Part shown: positions 1-11,809 of the stretch, one piece after another
Layout of the letters: every line of letters starts with the position of its first letter
How positions within the stretch are numbered: the first letter of the stretch is position 1
From: Coniferiporia sulphurascens
Lineage: Eukaryota > Basidiomycota > Agaricomycetes > Hymenochaetales > Hymenochaetaceae
DNA: 64,000 nucleotides
Direction: 5' to 3'
Assembly (NCBI GenBank): GCA_002794785.1
Contig: NBBA01000001.1
Coordinates: forward strand, 2,790,001-2,854,000
Made by a program: the position numbers and the translations under genes
Notes under the pieces: generated by a model
What the model was told of the DNA's origin: nothing
Database searches by the model: none
What the model saw: the letters and a program-made list of their open reading frames with translations, nothing else

Positions 1-606
1 GGCTGCATCATAAAGGTGAGTTCGTCCGGAGAATATTGGCACGTAAATCTGGCTCACTTCGATCTAGTCTGTTTTCCTCGGAGACATCACCAAGGCTTAC
101 GAGAAGACGCCCGACCTTGAATCTCTCCTATTTGACGACTTCTTCAACAGAGGTAAGTAAATTTATAATTTCTTCAAGCCCGCACTGACAAGCAATTGTT
201 CCATAGCGGCGCACAAAGCGCAGCCAGGTTGGAGGCGTGTGATTGCTCAGGCCGTTCTCTGGGGTATCCCAACACCGGCTTTCAGCACTGCGTTGGCATT
301 CTTCGATGGTTACAGGAGCGAAGTTGTTCCTGCCAATCTTCTACAGGCCCAGGTATTGAGTTGGCTGGCCTCTCTTTTTTGTGTGACTCACCTTGATATT
401 TTCAGCGCGACTACTTCGGTGCGCACACCTTCAGAGTTGTGCCTGGGAAAGAGAACGAGAGACTCAAAGCTGGCGAGGACATCCGTGAGTTTATTTGCGA
501 TCTAATATTGTCTTCTGCATACAATGACAATCGTGTACGCATATATTCAGACATCAACTGGACTGGACGTGGTGGTAATGTATCATCATCTACCTACAAC
601 GCCTGA
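1..606 (+). CDS. GND1: 6-phosphogluconate dehydrogenase, decarboxylating (C-terminal part, 5' truncated by window edge)
   Basis: This enzyme oxidises and decarboxylates 6-phosphogluconate to ribulose 5-phosphate with NADP+ in the cytosolic pentose phosphate pathway. Only the end of the gene lies in the window. Exons 1-15, 68-152, 207-352, 406-484 and 551-606 join into 126 codons plus a stop. The frame begins with GCIIK, followed by FLGDITKAYEK, the helical C-terminal stretch GWRRVIAQAVLWGIPTPAFS, FFDGYRSE, LLQAQRDYFGAHTF, and a tail ending HINWTGRGG...SSSTYNA. This is the classic 6PGDH C-terminal domain with the Tyr-Phe-Gly-Ala-His dimer and substrate segment. All four introns are 52-66 bp and GT-AG. 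The enzyme one step upstream, 6-phosphogluconolactonase, lies at 41.2 kb in the same window. Confidence 0.95.
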
Positions 607-816
607 AGAACCAAAGGAGAGGGAAGAGGCGCGGTGAACTTAGAATGTGTGCTGGGCATAACATAACGAGTAGCGAGTACGATATGTGTATGGCTGAGGC
701 AGACGAAGAAATCGAAAACTGTATACCGATTCCTAATTGATAGCCAAAATAAGCAATACTACCCGATGTGGATCAGAATTTCCTTTAGGCAAAATTATCT
801 TTCCATAGTACTCGCC

Positions 817-3362
817 ATGTGCGGAATTTTAGTGTCCGTGCAGCGTGTAGAAGATGTCAATGCAGATTTCGAAATTTTATGGGAGCATCTCAAGGTTGCT
901 AATGCTGCACGCGGTACGCCAAGACGGTATGTATCTGCAATTTCTTTTACTCAGTGGACTTTTATACTAGGTCCCGATGCGCATGATTGCCATCAGGTTA
1001 TCGTTGCGACGGACGAAGGGTCTTCTTTAGATGTCCGCTTTTTTGCGAGTGAGCTAAGACTTAGGGGAAATAGGCCCGTAATCCAGCCCCATAGAAGCTC
1101 TGAGGCCGCATTTTGCTGGAATGGCGAAGTCTGTGCGACTGAAATTTTTTTATCGCGTTCATATTGCTTATCCTCTCACCCAGATATTTGAGGGCTTGGA
1201 GGTTAGTAGCCAAGTCAATACTACAGCAAATCACTAATTTACCAACCTAATAGCTCAGTGCATCCGAAAATGATGGCGTCAAACTTTTTCAGAAGATCAA
1301 AGATATGAGTGACCCCGAAACAGAGCTTCCGAAAACGCTGCAAGACATCGAGGGACCGTAAGCGTTTTCGTATACTATATGCCAGAGATCAAGTTTATGA
1401 ATGATTGCCCCTTCAGATACGCCTTGACGTATTTTCATGTATATCACAGCTATCCCCTTCTTGACCTCAACCAGGTGTCTGACCACATGAGACTGTTATA
1501 GAGCAATTCGAAAAGGATATATTTTGGCAGAGACCCACTCGGTCGTCGTTCGCTTTTAATCCACCGGCCGACGCACCAAAGACCAATCTTCCTTGTGATG
1601 TCAGTCTCCACCGAGACGAATTCAATATACCCACTAGAGGAGGTAAACACAGAACAACTACACTGTTTGGAGTTGAATAAGTGGAATTTGAACAATGTAA
1701 GTTAGATTCCTAAGCAGTCATGTTGTGTAACTTGTACTTCTGAACTATTAGAATGATTACGACCCCGTCAATTTCCTCCATGTCGTTTCGCAATTCGGGA
1801 ATACGTTGCAAACAGGCATTTTCGTAATGTCATGATTCCATGGTCTACGTATTCCCTCCTAATGAATTTTGCAGGGCTCACCGGCGAAGGTCAACAGACT
1901 TGTTACGGACTCGCCACCCATAGAGGATCCTACAACGGCTATTCCCAAAGAGTTGTCAGATGCTGTTGACGGTCTCTTGGCACACCTCAGCCGAAGCGTC
2001 TATCTGCAGGTGCGTGACATACCTTATCATGGGTAGGTTTGGCGCGCTTCCCCCCTATATAGCATCAGCTCACGACTTTGGAAGGGAAAACGGACAAGCG
2101 CGGGTCGCAATCTTATTTTCTGGGGGCATAGATTCGACTATACTCGCTTACATGGCCGATAGGTCAGATATACCTTATGTTGGGGTGATAATAACCTCAT
2201 CCGAAGTCTTTTAGACATCTGCCCGAAGATGAACCTATTGACCTGCTAAATGTCGCTTTCGAAAATCCACGGAAAACCCGAGCCAGAGACGGATCCGGTC
2301 CGCATACGAAGAAAGGAAGGCGTGAAGGGGGCCGAACTCCTATCATCCCCGAGGGTGGACAAAAAAAAACAGATTTTGACTCTTTTATCGTTCCAGACCG
2401 CGTCACTGGCCTTGAGGAGCTAGTTGAGTTGCGGAGGTTGTGTCCTCGACGTCGATGGAATTTTGTGGGCAGTTTCCTTTTTTTGAGGCAAATTTCGAGG
2501 TGCTAATTTGTTCGCGAAGGTAGAAGTGGACGTTAAATTTGAGGTAAGGAGCTGGACTCTATTATCTTGTATTCTCTGTCCGAACAGAGACACGTAGGAG
2601 ACCACGAAACTGCGCCCAATCGTGGAGACTTTAATGCTCCCGAGTCGGTCAGTGATGGATCTGGTGAGCTCTCTGGCAAGCTTTTCAGGGTCTGATGCAT
2701 GGCGAATCTTATATCATTTAAATGATTGAAGAGCTTGGCACTTGCACTTTATTTTGCTTCGAGGGGAATCGGTCGCATTCGGGCAAGTGCTGAGACGCCT
2801 GGAATTTTTTACAAGAGCACTGCACGCGTACTGGTACGTATTTAGCACACTACGGCTTGGCACACGCTGCTTCCGACTTAAATCTAATTCGCATTCAGCT
2901 TAATGGTCTTGGTTCGGATGAACTCTTGGGAGGATACGGAAGACATCGTACTGCATTCAACTCGGGCGGCTGGTCTGCAGTCATCGATGAGGTGTGTAAT
3001 AGCTTTCGAGAATTTACTAACAGTATTCATCTTCTTAATAGCTCCAGCTCGAAGTCGACCGTATTCCGGCTCGCAATCTTGGGCGCGATGACCGCGTCAT
3101 TTCCTGCCACGGGAAGGAGGCACGTCATCCTTTCCTCTCACTCTCCGTAGTCAATTTCTTGGCAAATCTACCTGTTCATTATAAAATGGACCCGCGCCTG
3201 CCGTTAGGAGTCGGAGACAAGATGCTTCTCCGACTGGCCACTAAGAAGGTAGGTCTAGAGTTGGCAAGCGGACGCAAGAAACGAGCGATGCAGTTCGGGA
3301 GTCATTCAGCGCGGATGGAAACGGGAGAATCGGGTAGAAGGGGGGACAGCCTGCTTCATTGA
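817..3362 (+). CDS. Asparagine synthetase domain-containing protein (ASNSD1-like)
   Basis: Predicted 585-aa protein with a glutaminase (class II amidotransferase) half and an Asn-synthase half. It starts MCGILVSV, so the would-be nucleophile Cys2 is present, and the RGPD motif follows. FGRDPLGRRSLL marks the end of the glutaminase domain. The PPi loop reads LFSGGIDSTILAYMADR, followed by EPIDLLNVAFENP, LPSRSVMDLSLALALYFASRG and GLGSDELLGGYGRH, which is the ASNSD1 order rather than that of bona fide ASN1. Exons: 817-913, 971-1128, 1184-1201, 1254-1357, 1417-1438, 1502-1696, 1752-1823, 1875-2032, 2085-2162, 2215-2464, 2520-2543, 2598-2663, 2732-2833, 2899-2991, 3042-3362. All phases agree. Three exons are only 18, 22 and 24 nt. 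Family members are poorly characterised, so asparagine synthesis itself is not claimed. Confidence 0.9.
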
Positions 3363-3777
3363 CATTGTGCGCTAATTATGAAATGCGTACTACGATTTTT
3401 TCAAAGACAATATTTTGTAATGGAGATTTTTGCCAATATTGTGCAGAAATTGAAACATACATATACAGATGACGTAAATACGGATACCCTGCTGAGGGGT
3501 CTAAGTTAGGAAACGGCGACATGAGAGCCAGCCATGACTGAATCGATTCCTCCTCCGAGTCGTTTCGAAGCGGATTTGGACCGGCAACGAAATTTATTTT
3601 GTTGTAAGGGGCTGTGTCCTCGGTTTAAGGCATTGTTTGTTATGACCGCCTCTAAAACTGTTGGACGGTGATCTTTATTCCTTATTTGTATTCTCATCAT
3701 CTCCCATCGCACCGAATGTACCTGACCAACTGTACAGTTTATCGGTGTAGATTCGTAGCTAGTTCCTGATGTAACAC

Positions 3778-3802
3778 CTCAGTACCTTGTCGCCGTACTG
3801 AG
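3778..3802. repeat. Hairpin repeat, copy 1
   Basis: Perfect inverted repeat with arms CTCAGTAC and GTACTGAG around a 9-nt loop. In this copy the stem extends one more C-G pair (3777-3803). The same 25-bp unit, including the loop, recurs at 3889-3913. Confidence 0.85.
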
Positions 3803-3856
3803 GTGAGTATCATATATTCATGGCATGTGCGAGCCGTATCACTAATAACTAGTGTA

Positions 3857-3929
3857 GCTACTCGCGCATACAGGTAAATAGATCAATACTCAGTACCTTG
3901 TCGCCGTACTGAGCTACTCGCGCATACAG
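3857..3929. repeat. 17-bp direct repeat pair
   Basis: GCTACTCGCGCATACAG occurs at 3857-3873 and again at 3913-3929. The second copy abuts hairpin copy 2, so the hairpin and this 17-mer look like parts of one interspersed element. Confidence 0.8.
3889..3913. repeat. Hairpin repeat, copy 2
   Basis: Identical to the 25-bp unit at 3778-3802, with the same 8-bp arms and 9-nt loop, 111 bp downstream and in the same orientation. It overlaps by one base the second copy of a 17-bp direct repeat. Confidence 0.85.
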
Positions 3930-4006
3930 ATTTTCTCAAAAACTAAAAACGTCTCAAGTGTTGGGATTCAACAATTCGCGGCGCTAGCGAATGCTCACCG
4001 TATCCA

Positions 4007-4048
4007 TTTACCATTAGATAATCATATCGTTTACCATTAGATAATCAT
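4007..4048. repeat. 19-bp tandem repeat
   Basis: TTTACCATTAGATAATCAT is present at 4007-4025 and 4030-4048, a period of 23 bp. It lies about 300 bp upstream of the aconitase start. Confidence 0.8.
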
Positions 4049-4355
4049 GATCGCGTGAGCGAAACCGAGCGCATACAAGCAATGAAAATCTACGAAAAGT
4101 ATTTCTCGGCATCGAGCTCGAACTTCAACATCAAGCAGAGCATTTAAGTGAATTTCGATAGCTTTTTTTATTATAGAAATATGTACGACCTTTCTCATGT
4201 TTGCAGACGGAGTCCTGGGTCATCGATTACGTACTGACGAAAAACGCTCACCTGATTGGCTAGTGACAGACGTGCATCCTTCGGCCGAAATTGCTGTGCC
4301 AAAAGTTTAAGATATCTCTGGTCGAAATTACGCCGAAACACCCTCGTTCGCGGCC

Positions 4356-7300
4356 ATGTCGTCGTCTTCGTCGACGGCAATGATGGCCGGCGCTGCCAGG
4401 CATCTTGTGCATCGTAGGATAGGAAGCAGAGCCCTTGCAACTCACACTGTTCTTCCGGAGAAGAATTGTTCGTCGATTACACCTCCTTACGCTCGTCTGG
4501 TCGAAAACCTCGGGCGTGTACGCAGGTTGCTCAAAGATAGGCCTCTTACGCTTGCGGAGAAGATCTTGTTCAGTCATATCCATGAGCCCGAGAGAACCTT
4601 GGCAGGAAAGAAAGATGTACGTGGGGAGTATCTCCAACTTCGGCCGCAGAGGGTCGCCATGCAGGACGCGTCTGCTCAGTGAGAGAGTTGTATTTCGATT
4701 CGTGGTACACTGACGAACGAAATCCTGATGCAAGAATGGCAATGTAAGTTGGTTATTAACGCTCTTCCTCTTTCGATATCTCATGTATACAATTGTCTGT
4801 TAGATTGCAATTTATGAGTGCCGGTCTTCCGGCCTGCGCCGTCCCTACCAGTATACATTGCGATCACCTCATTCAAGCTTCTGAAGGTGCTGAAGCCGAC
4901 TTGAAGGTGCCGAGTGGAATACCTATTTTGCTAGATTCGCTCTATATTAACAATTACCCTTTTTTTCCAGCGTTCAATTGTTACGAACAAGGAAGTCTTC
5001 GATTTCCTAGAGAGTGCGGCGAAGAAATATGGTGTGTTCCGACCTTGTGTTTACTTTTTTGTTATCTCCAATGATTTTTTGTAAATCAGGCATTGAGTTC
5101 TGGGGACCAGGCTCCGGGATTATCCACCAAATCGTCTTGGAGAATTACGCTGCTCCCGGAATGCTCATGTACGTGTGTGCGAATCCGTGTACTCGAAAAG
5201 AGATCGCTTACGATCTTCGACAATAAGGCTCGGAACAGGTTTGGCCGTTTCCCAACAATACAGATTAGTATATAGTGGTTAATAGTGTATGCCCTTCTAG
5301 ACTCGCATACACCTAATGGTGGCGGGCTAGGGATGATAGCCATCGGTGTAGGCGGTGCAGATGCGGTGGACGCTATGACTGGAACGCCATGGGAACTAAA
5401 GGCGCCGCAGATAGTCGGTAAGCACAACGGCATAACCACTTTGCTTAATACTCAGCATTTTTTCTATAAGGTGTGCATCTTACCGGACAAATGAATGGGT
5501 GGACGACGGCGAAGGATCTTATTCTGAATATTACGGGGAAATTAACCGTCCGCGTACGTTTCGTTTATTGTTGAACGAGATTCAAAATGCTGACTCGAAG
5601 GCAGGGTGGAACGGGGCGCATCTTCGAATATTTCGGTCCCGGGGTGTTTGATCAATCATGCACTGGTGAGCTCATCGACTGTCTTAACTCTGAGATGTAA
5701 AGAGCTTATTAATTATACGAAAGGACTCGCAACGATTGCAAACATGGGCGCTGAGATGGGCGCCACTTCATCGACGTTCCCGTACACTCCGAGTATGCGT
5801 TCGTACTTGCGTGCAACGGGCCGTTCTGCCGTCGCAACTGCTGCGGATGAAGCGGCCTCTCAGGGCTACTTAGGGGCTGACGAAGGAGCCGATTATGACG
5901 AAGTGATCACTATTGTGCGTTTTTACCTGAAGAGCTAGTCTGTGATTGTTCACGCATTGCCGTTTTAGAATCTCTCGGAGCTAGAGCCAACCATAAATGG
6001 ACCTTTTACTCCAGACTTGGCAACTCCTCTCTCAAAATTTGGTGATTTCGTTAAGAAGTCTGGCTGGAAAGATGAGATCTCCGCAGGTCTTATTGGATCG
6101 TGTACAAACAGTTCGTACGAAGACATGGTATGTCTTTTCTGCGATGCATTGTAGTTTTACGCGCTACACTAACGAGGATATTGACTTCCGAAAGACACGC
6201 GTTGCGAATCTCGCTCGTCAAGCAAAAGATGCAGGTCTTACTGTAAAGGTATACTTCTTTTCAGTGGTCTCATCCATCTTGAATGGCTTCTGACAGCCAC
6301 GCTTCAAGGTCCCTTTCCTGTGTACACCAGGGTCCGAACAAATTCGAGCTACAATAGAAAGAGACAATGTGACATCTTCACTCGAGGAGGTAGGGGCCAC
6401 GGTCCTCGCAAACGCTTGTGGTCCTTGCATTGGCCAATGGAAAAGGGATGACAAAAAGGGAGAAGAGAATGGTATGTCGCCTGAGTTTATGCGTAACAGG
6501 ATACCAACTCATGATGTTGCAGCCATCCTCACGTCGTTTAACAGGTGCGAAGCTCGTTGTTCTATACTTATAAACTGATTTATCCTCATATTACAAATGC
6601 AGGAACTTCCGCTCTCGTAACGACGGCAATAAGGACACAATGAATTTTCTTGCGTCTCCAACGATTGTGACTGCAATGGCATTCTCTGGGAAATTATCTT
6701 TCAATCCGATGGTAGATTCGATTACATTGCCTTCTGGAGATTCTTTCAAGTTTTCCCCTCCTGAAGGACAAGACCTTCCATCCTCTGGATTTACTCCTGG
6801 TGATCCTTCCCTCTATCCAATCGTGAACCCAAAGCCCCAACCAGAAACTGAGATCGTTATTTCTCCCACTTCAACGCGTCTGGAGTTTTTGAGACCGTTC
6901 AACAGCCATTTCGGCGAACAAAGTCCGAGGGGTCTCGAGCTTCCTTCTTTGAAGGTACTGATGCGAGTGCGAGGGAAGTGTACGACAGACCATATTTCAG
7001 CAGCCGTACGTGAGTTATGTACATGCTGCATGCACAAATTACTTAAATCGCTTTCGATAGGGTCCGTGGTTAAAGTATAAGGGCCATCTTTCAAATATTT
7101 CAGAAAATCTCTGTGAGTAATTGGCCTACGTTACCGGTTGAAGTTTATTAAGTCCATTATTCAGTGATTACCGTAAGCATCGAGTTTTGCCCATAACACT
7201 AACCTAACCGCTATTCTTAATAGGCCACGAATGACGAAGGTGGAGAGGTCAATGTCGCTCATGATCTCGACCATGCGCCTAATGAATCACTTGCTGACAC

Positions 7301-7835
7301 AATCCCGAATGTGGCCAAACGCCTCCGCTCTCGTAATCAACCGTGGGCACTCGTCGTGGACGAGAATTACGGGGAGGGTAGTGCGCGTGAGCATGCTGCA
7401 TTGCAGCCTCGCTTCTATGGTATGTACCCGAATTAGTGAATAATCGAGTTACGTGCTTATGTATTATCCAGGCTGTGCACTCATCGTCGCAAGATCCTTT
7501 GCACGAATCCACGAAACTAACCTGAAGGTCAGTCTGAGGATGACGCTTACGTCGACAGGTTTTTATTGACGTGTACATTCCGACAGAAACAAGGTATCCT
7601 CCCTCTTTGGTTCGCCAAAAGCAGTGATTACTCTCGGGTTGGCTCGGGGGATATCATCGAGACGATTGGACTGGAGGATCTTTTAAATGGGGTTCCCGAT
7701 GCGACGATAGATCTTAAAATCACAAAACGGGATGGAGAGACATTCGAGGTTCCGACAAACCATACCATGTCCAGCGATCAGGTCAAGTGGTTGCGAGCGG
7801 GTTCCGCCCTAAATTATATCCGCTCCCGGCTCTGA
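4356..7835 (+). CDS. ACO2: Mitochondrial aconitate hydratase, Aco2-type
   Basis: A 4Fe-4S hydro-lyase. The yeast Aco2 it resembles more than Aco1 is linked to dehydration of homocitrate in alpha-aminoadipate lysine synthesis; the same role here is inferred. The protein is 799 aa with a Ser/Arg/Ala-rich start suited to mitochondrial import. Motifs include [21 protein letters not shown], a [12 protein letters not shown] active-site stretch, the cluster cysteines in [10 protein letters not shown] and [41 protein letters not shown] and [14 protein letters not shown]. The tail [20 protein letters not shown] is Aco2-like. Twenty exons: 4356-4678, 4735-4743, 4804-4906, 4971-5031, 5090-5168, 5228-5238, 5301-5417, 5471-5553, 5605-5665, 5724-5914, 5969-6127, 6195-6248, 6309-6471, 6523-6544, 6603-7005, 7061-7112, 7165-7172, 7224-7419, 7472-7527, 7587-7835. 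Phases are consistent throughout. Confidence 0.95.
4735..4743 (+). other. ACO2: 9-nt micro-exon of ACO2
   Basis: AATGGCAAT lies between AG and GT. It joins the upstream CA and the downstream A to give Q-M-A-I in SAQMAILQFMSAG, which matches the conserved aconitase SAQMA(L/I)LQFMS segment. Without it the conserved residues are lost. Confidence 0.85.
5228..5238 (+). other. ACO2: 11-nt micro-exon of ACO2
   Basis: GCTCGGAACAG is bounded by AG and GT. It supplies the end of Met, then Leu-Gly-Thr and the first base of Asp, building LMLGTDSHTPN, a universal aconitase active-site stretch. Both flanking introns are about 60 bp. Confidence 0.88.
7165..7172 (+). other. ACO2: 8-nt micro-exon of ACO2
   Basis: TGATTACC is flanked by AG and GT. 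It completes Leu and adds Ile-Thr between ISENL and ATNDEGGEV, restoring frame between exons 7061-7112 and 7224-7419. The flanking introns are 52 and 51 bp. Confidence 0.8.
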
Positions 7836-7913
7836 GAAGCCAATCTCATTCATTAATGACCGTATGCTACCGTGTAGATTCTATTGTACTCAAAAGTGGA
7901 TATTGGAGCGCCT

Positions 7914-10900
7914 CTATATCTTTGAAAACTGCCGTCCGATTTTCATGAGACGGGCGTTTGTCAGGTTCCCGATTGCATGCGCTTGATGTACGTGTATGGA
8001 AGACAACACTTCATCGGCAATCCTGGTAGCAAGTGGAGGCATACCAGCGAGCTGAGCAACCTTTAAACCATGGGAATTTCGGTTGACACCAGGTCTCATG
8101 CGATGAGAATATGCAAAACGTCCATCCTATAAAATAGGTTGAGGGTTTGGAGTAAGATAAGTGATATTATATGTACCTCTGTTTCTTTCACGTCAGTGCA
8201 CGAGAACTCGAGATGAGGAAAGACTTTGCTTGATAGCGTTTTTTCAGAGAACCCAAGCATGTCAGCAAGCTCGTGAAAATGGGTCGCGAATAGCGCTCTA
8301 CATCGGTTGACAAAATACAGATGGTGGATCGTTGCGAAAGCGATTGCTAGGCCATCTTTAACTGTTGTTCCCCGTCCAACTTCGTCCATTATAACCTTGT
8401 CATCGTCGTCAGTTACTTTCATTCCATACCGGGCTTCGATCACTGACCAGACTCCTCTCGGTCGCATTATTGAGAATCTCAGCACTCTCCAACATTTCAA
8501 CCATAAAGGTGCTCCGATCCCTAAACAAATCATCTTTGGCACCAATCCTAGAAAAAACCTTGTCAACGAGGCCGATTTCTGCACTGTCCGCGGGCACGAA
8601 TGATCCGGTTTGCGCGAGAATTGCGATTAGAGCTGTCTGGCGAAGGAACGTTGATTTTCCCGCCATGTTGGGACCAGTTATAACGTGCAAGCGGGACGAG
8701 TCGGACATGTTCACTGAATTCCCAGTGAACATTCTTCCAGTCTTGAGCAGGCCGAGCTCTACGGTCGGATGGCGTCCGTTCTCGATGTGGAAGGTAGTCC
8801 TGGACAGTCTTAAGTAAGGCCGCAGAACAAGAGGCGCCGACACAATCTTACCCCTCAGTAATGATAGGTCGCACAAAATTCATTTCTGCAGCAAGACTTG
8901 CGAAGGCGGACGTTACATCTAGCTCGTCAAATATCCGAGCATTTCTTCGTATTGTGATAGCCTTGGCGTTGACCTTGCAAAAACTCAGTATGAGCAATGT
9001 CGGTATAGCGCGAACGAACGAACCTCATTTCGCAAAGTCGAGAATGCATCCTTTTCTGCATTGTAAATTGCTGCCGCAGTCTCAATAATGGCAGTGCCCA
9101 AGGCGAGCCATTCCTTTTATGAGTAGTTAAAGACTTGTCATCAACGTCTATGCGAACAGCCATATGATCTGCTGACCTGATTGAGAAACATTTTTGTAGT
9201 CTTGTTCTCGGCCACTAATACAAACCGGCGAGACTTTTCAAGACGTGCGGTGTCACGCCGGGGCTTTGCCACATGGACATGCATACCGTAATTTGAACTA
9301 TGCCGCAGGGTCAAAGAAGGAGCATCTGATAATCTATAAGCTAGGCAAGACGGTACTGGCAAATAGTAGTGCACTCACCGTACTGCTTCTGGAGCTTTTC
9401 TTGCAAACCCTCCTTATCAATCTGGAGGCGGTCAAGGCGGTCGTGAAGTTCTGCCAACTCAGCGGAGAACCTATTATCTGATGTCAAAAAGGCGAATATT
9501 TAAGCGCACACTAATTTACCGAGGTCTAATAGCCCACTTCGTTTCTACATTTGGCAATGTAAGCGTCTTCGTTGTTGCTTCTGAAGACGGCAGTATTTCC
9601 GACTCTTGCACTTCATCTCCCAGCTGGTCCACAGTAGGAAGTTTCTTTTGAGCTTCCTTAGGTCCTATAGCTAGTTCTATACGATTCGCGAGGTCGTCCA
9701 GGTCATCCAAGTTAGCCATGAGACTATCTAGTCCATGCCAGACGCCGTCCCTAAATTGCCGTTCACTTTCCTGTATTTCAAAGGCTTTTTCAAGCACTAT
9801 TCTGCCCTTGACCACTTTCCAAATGTCAATGGTATGGCGGATGGAATGCAGGTCATCAACATCGCCTTTTCCGAGAAGAAATTTCTGGGAGATCCTTGAT
9901 GCATCCTCTATGCTTCTCAGGTAAGCGACAAGGTCGTTTCTCAGCGAGGGTCTTCCGCAAAACAGCTCCACAAGTGTCTGTCGAGTATTAATCTCATCAA
10001 GAGATGTACTTGGCGAGCCTGGTCGATTGATACATCAGCATTCGTTCGGCTGGCCTTAAACTGGTTTCGGTTATAGTACTCACATAACCAACGGGACAGC
10101 AGTCTCGTGCCACTATTGGTTACTGTGCGCATGATACTGTTCAAAAGACTTCCACTTGCGCCACCTTCTCGTATGCTCTCCCGTATCTCGAGTGCTTTGA
10201 GCGTATGGGCATCGATCTGCATACGTCCACGCCTTCCTTCACGAGCGGGATGAAGAACTCGTGGGGCATGCTCCAAAAGACTATGTCGGAGAAAGTTATT
10301 GAGAAGAGCGATAGCTGAGGTTTCCGCAGCTGAGAAAACGTCTGAAGATATACTTGTCTGGCTCTGATCAGCGATATCATCGGCAACTTCGGCGTCTCCA
10401 AGAACAGTTGTCACATCATAAGCAGAGGCAGATGCATAAGATACTGGATGATCTGTCTTTTGTAAATAAATCCTCAACGGATGCGCTAGGAGGGACTCGA
10501 TAGCTTTATCGATCACTATCTCCCGGGGGGAAATGCGGGCGATGTGATCTTTTAAAGAGTAAAAAACCGTGTTCTGCGCAAAAAACTCTCCCGTTGACAC
10601 ATCTATCCACGCCAAACCAACTTGATGGATACTGAGATCCTCAGTAGAGTGTCCGAATTTATCAGCCACACTGATAGCAAGCAGGTAGTTGTTCTCGTAT
10701 GGATTCAGAAATGATTCGTCAATGAGTGTGCCCGGTGTTATAACACGTGTGACACGTCTCTCAAAAGAAGGCTTCGAATCCCCAGTTGAGTCGGGAGCTT
10801 TTCGAAATTCTTCGCACACGGCGACAGAGCGGTTGTGCTGTTGGACCAGGACTTTTAAATGCTTGTCTAGATGCATCAGAGGGAATCCACACATCCATAT

Positions 10901-11809
10901 ACGTTGATCATCCCAGGTTCGTTTAGTCAATTTTATTGATAGCAATCGTGAAACCTCCTGTGCTTGATCGAAGTACGACTGATAATAATGCGTTTATAGA
11001 AGTGCCTTTCACGATGACAAGGACAGACAAAAATACCTCATAAAATTGGCCAACGCGAGTCAATAGTATACAATGTGGAAATTTAGATAGATTCTCGAGT
11101 ATCTCTTTCGCAAGTTGATTCCGAGGTTGGCGACGAATGACTGAGGACAACTGTAAGGATGGACATGCATAAGAGAGTAGGAACATTAGACTTACCTAGC
11201 CCGGAATCTGTATTCGCATTTTCCCCGCCGCCAACCAAATCCAAGTCGGTTCTCTCTTCGACGTGTACGTGCGTGGAGGGAAGGCTTTTCTTTCTATGGC
11301 GCCTTTTCGGGGTTTTACCGTTAGGCTTCAGTTGCGGAGTACTCTTGATGTTATCACTAAAATCGGAAGTCTTCCGCCGCCTCCGTTTTGTGATGTCCTC
11401 AGGAGACTTTGTACCTGAACGAACGCGTTTTTCGACGCGACATTTAGTTGACAGGTTCAGTACGGATGATAAGAGCTTTAAGATGAGAAATACCCTGACA
11501 AGACGCGCCCTTCTCATCTCCGTTTCCCAGCTCATCTATACGCACCCCCAGCCCACCGTTCCAAGCAGGAAGTGTATCGGCCACGGAACCATCACCCGAA
11601 ATCAGTTTTTTCGGCAAATCTCCAAAGTCTTTTTTTGTCCTAAGTTTTTTGGGCGACACCTTCCCTTCTGTCAGCAGTGGTAGTTGTGAGCTGTCTTCAA
11701 CGCCAGAGCCAGAGCGAAACCTGGCATGAAGTTTGTGCCTTGCCGCAGAAAAGACTGGGCTGCTTAAACACAAGCGCGACGTGCAAGGAATGGCGACAGA
11801 TTTGATCAT
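7914..11809 (-). CDS. MSH1: Mitochondrial DNA mismatch repair protein MutS homologue
   Basis: A MutS ATPase that recognises mispairs. The Msh1 branch acts in mitochondrial DNA maintenance. The start at 11809 gives [17 protein letters not shown], a basic, Ser-rich presequence, followed by a Lys/Arg-rich linker. Domain I contains [12 protein letters not shown] with the mismatch-contacting Phe and Glu of the F-Y-E motif. Next come the connector ([15 protein letters not shown]), the core and clamp helices, and the ATPase with Walker [35 protein letters not shown], Walker [21 protein letters not shown] and ATHFHEL. A 52-bp intron (8396-8447) falls just before IMDEVGRG. The C-terminus reads [13 protein letters not shown]...IGRQFSKI. 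Several short introns are present and not all junctions were fixed. It is divergent from CDC11. Confidence 0.92.

Larger units (their letters stand above)
3363..4355. other. Intergenic region with several short repeats
   Basis: About 1 kb between the ASNSD1-like stop and the aconitase start codon. I see no convincing coding frame. It carries a duplicated inverted repeat, a 17-bp direct repeat and a 19-bp tandem repeat, listed separately. The last few hundred bases should include the aconitase promoter and leader. Confidence 0.7.

Noticed and set aside
2033..2084. Continuous reading through ALPPYIASAHDFGRE in the ASNSD1-like gene
   Set aside because: The conserved frame needs a 52-bp intron here (GTAGGT to GGAAG). 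Read-through from the previous exon hits a stop.
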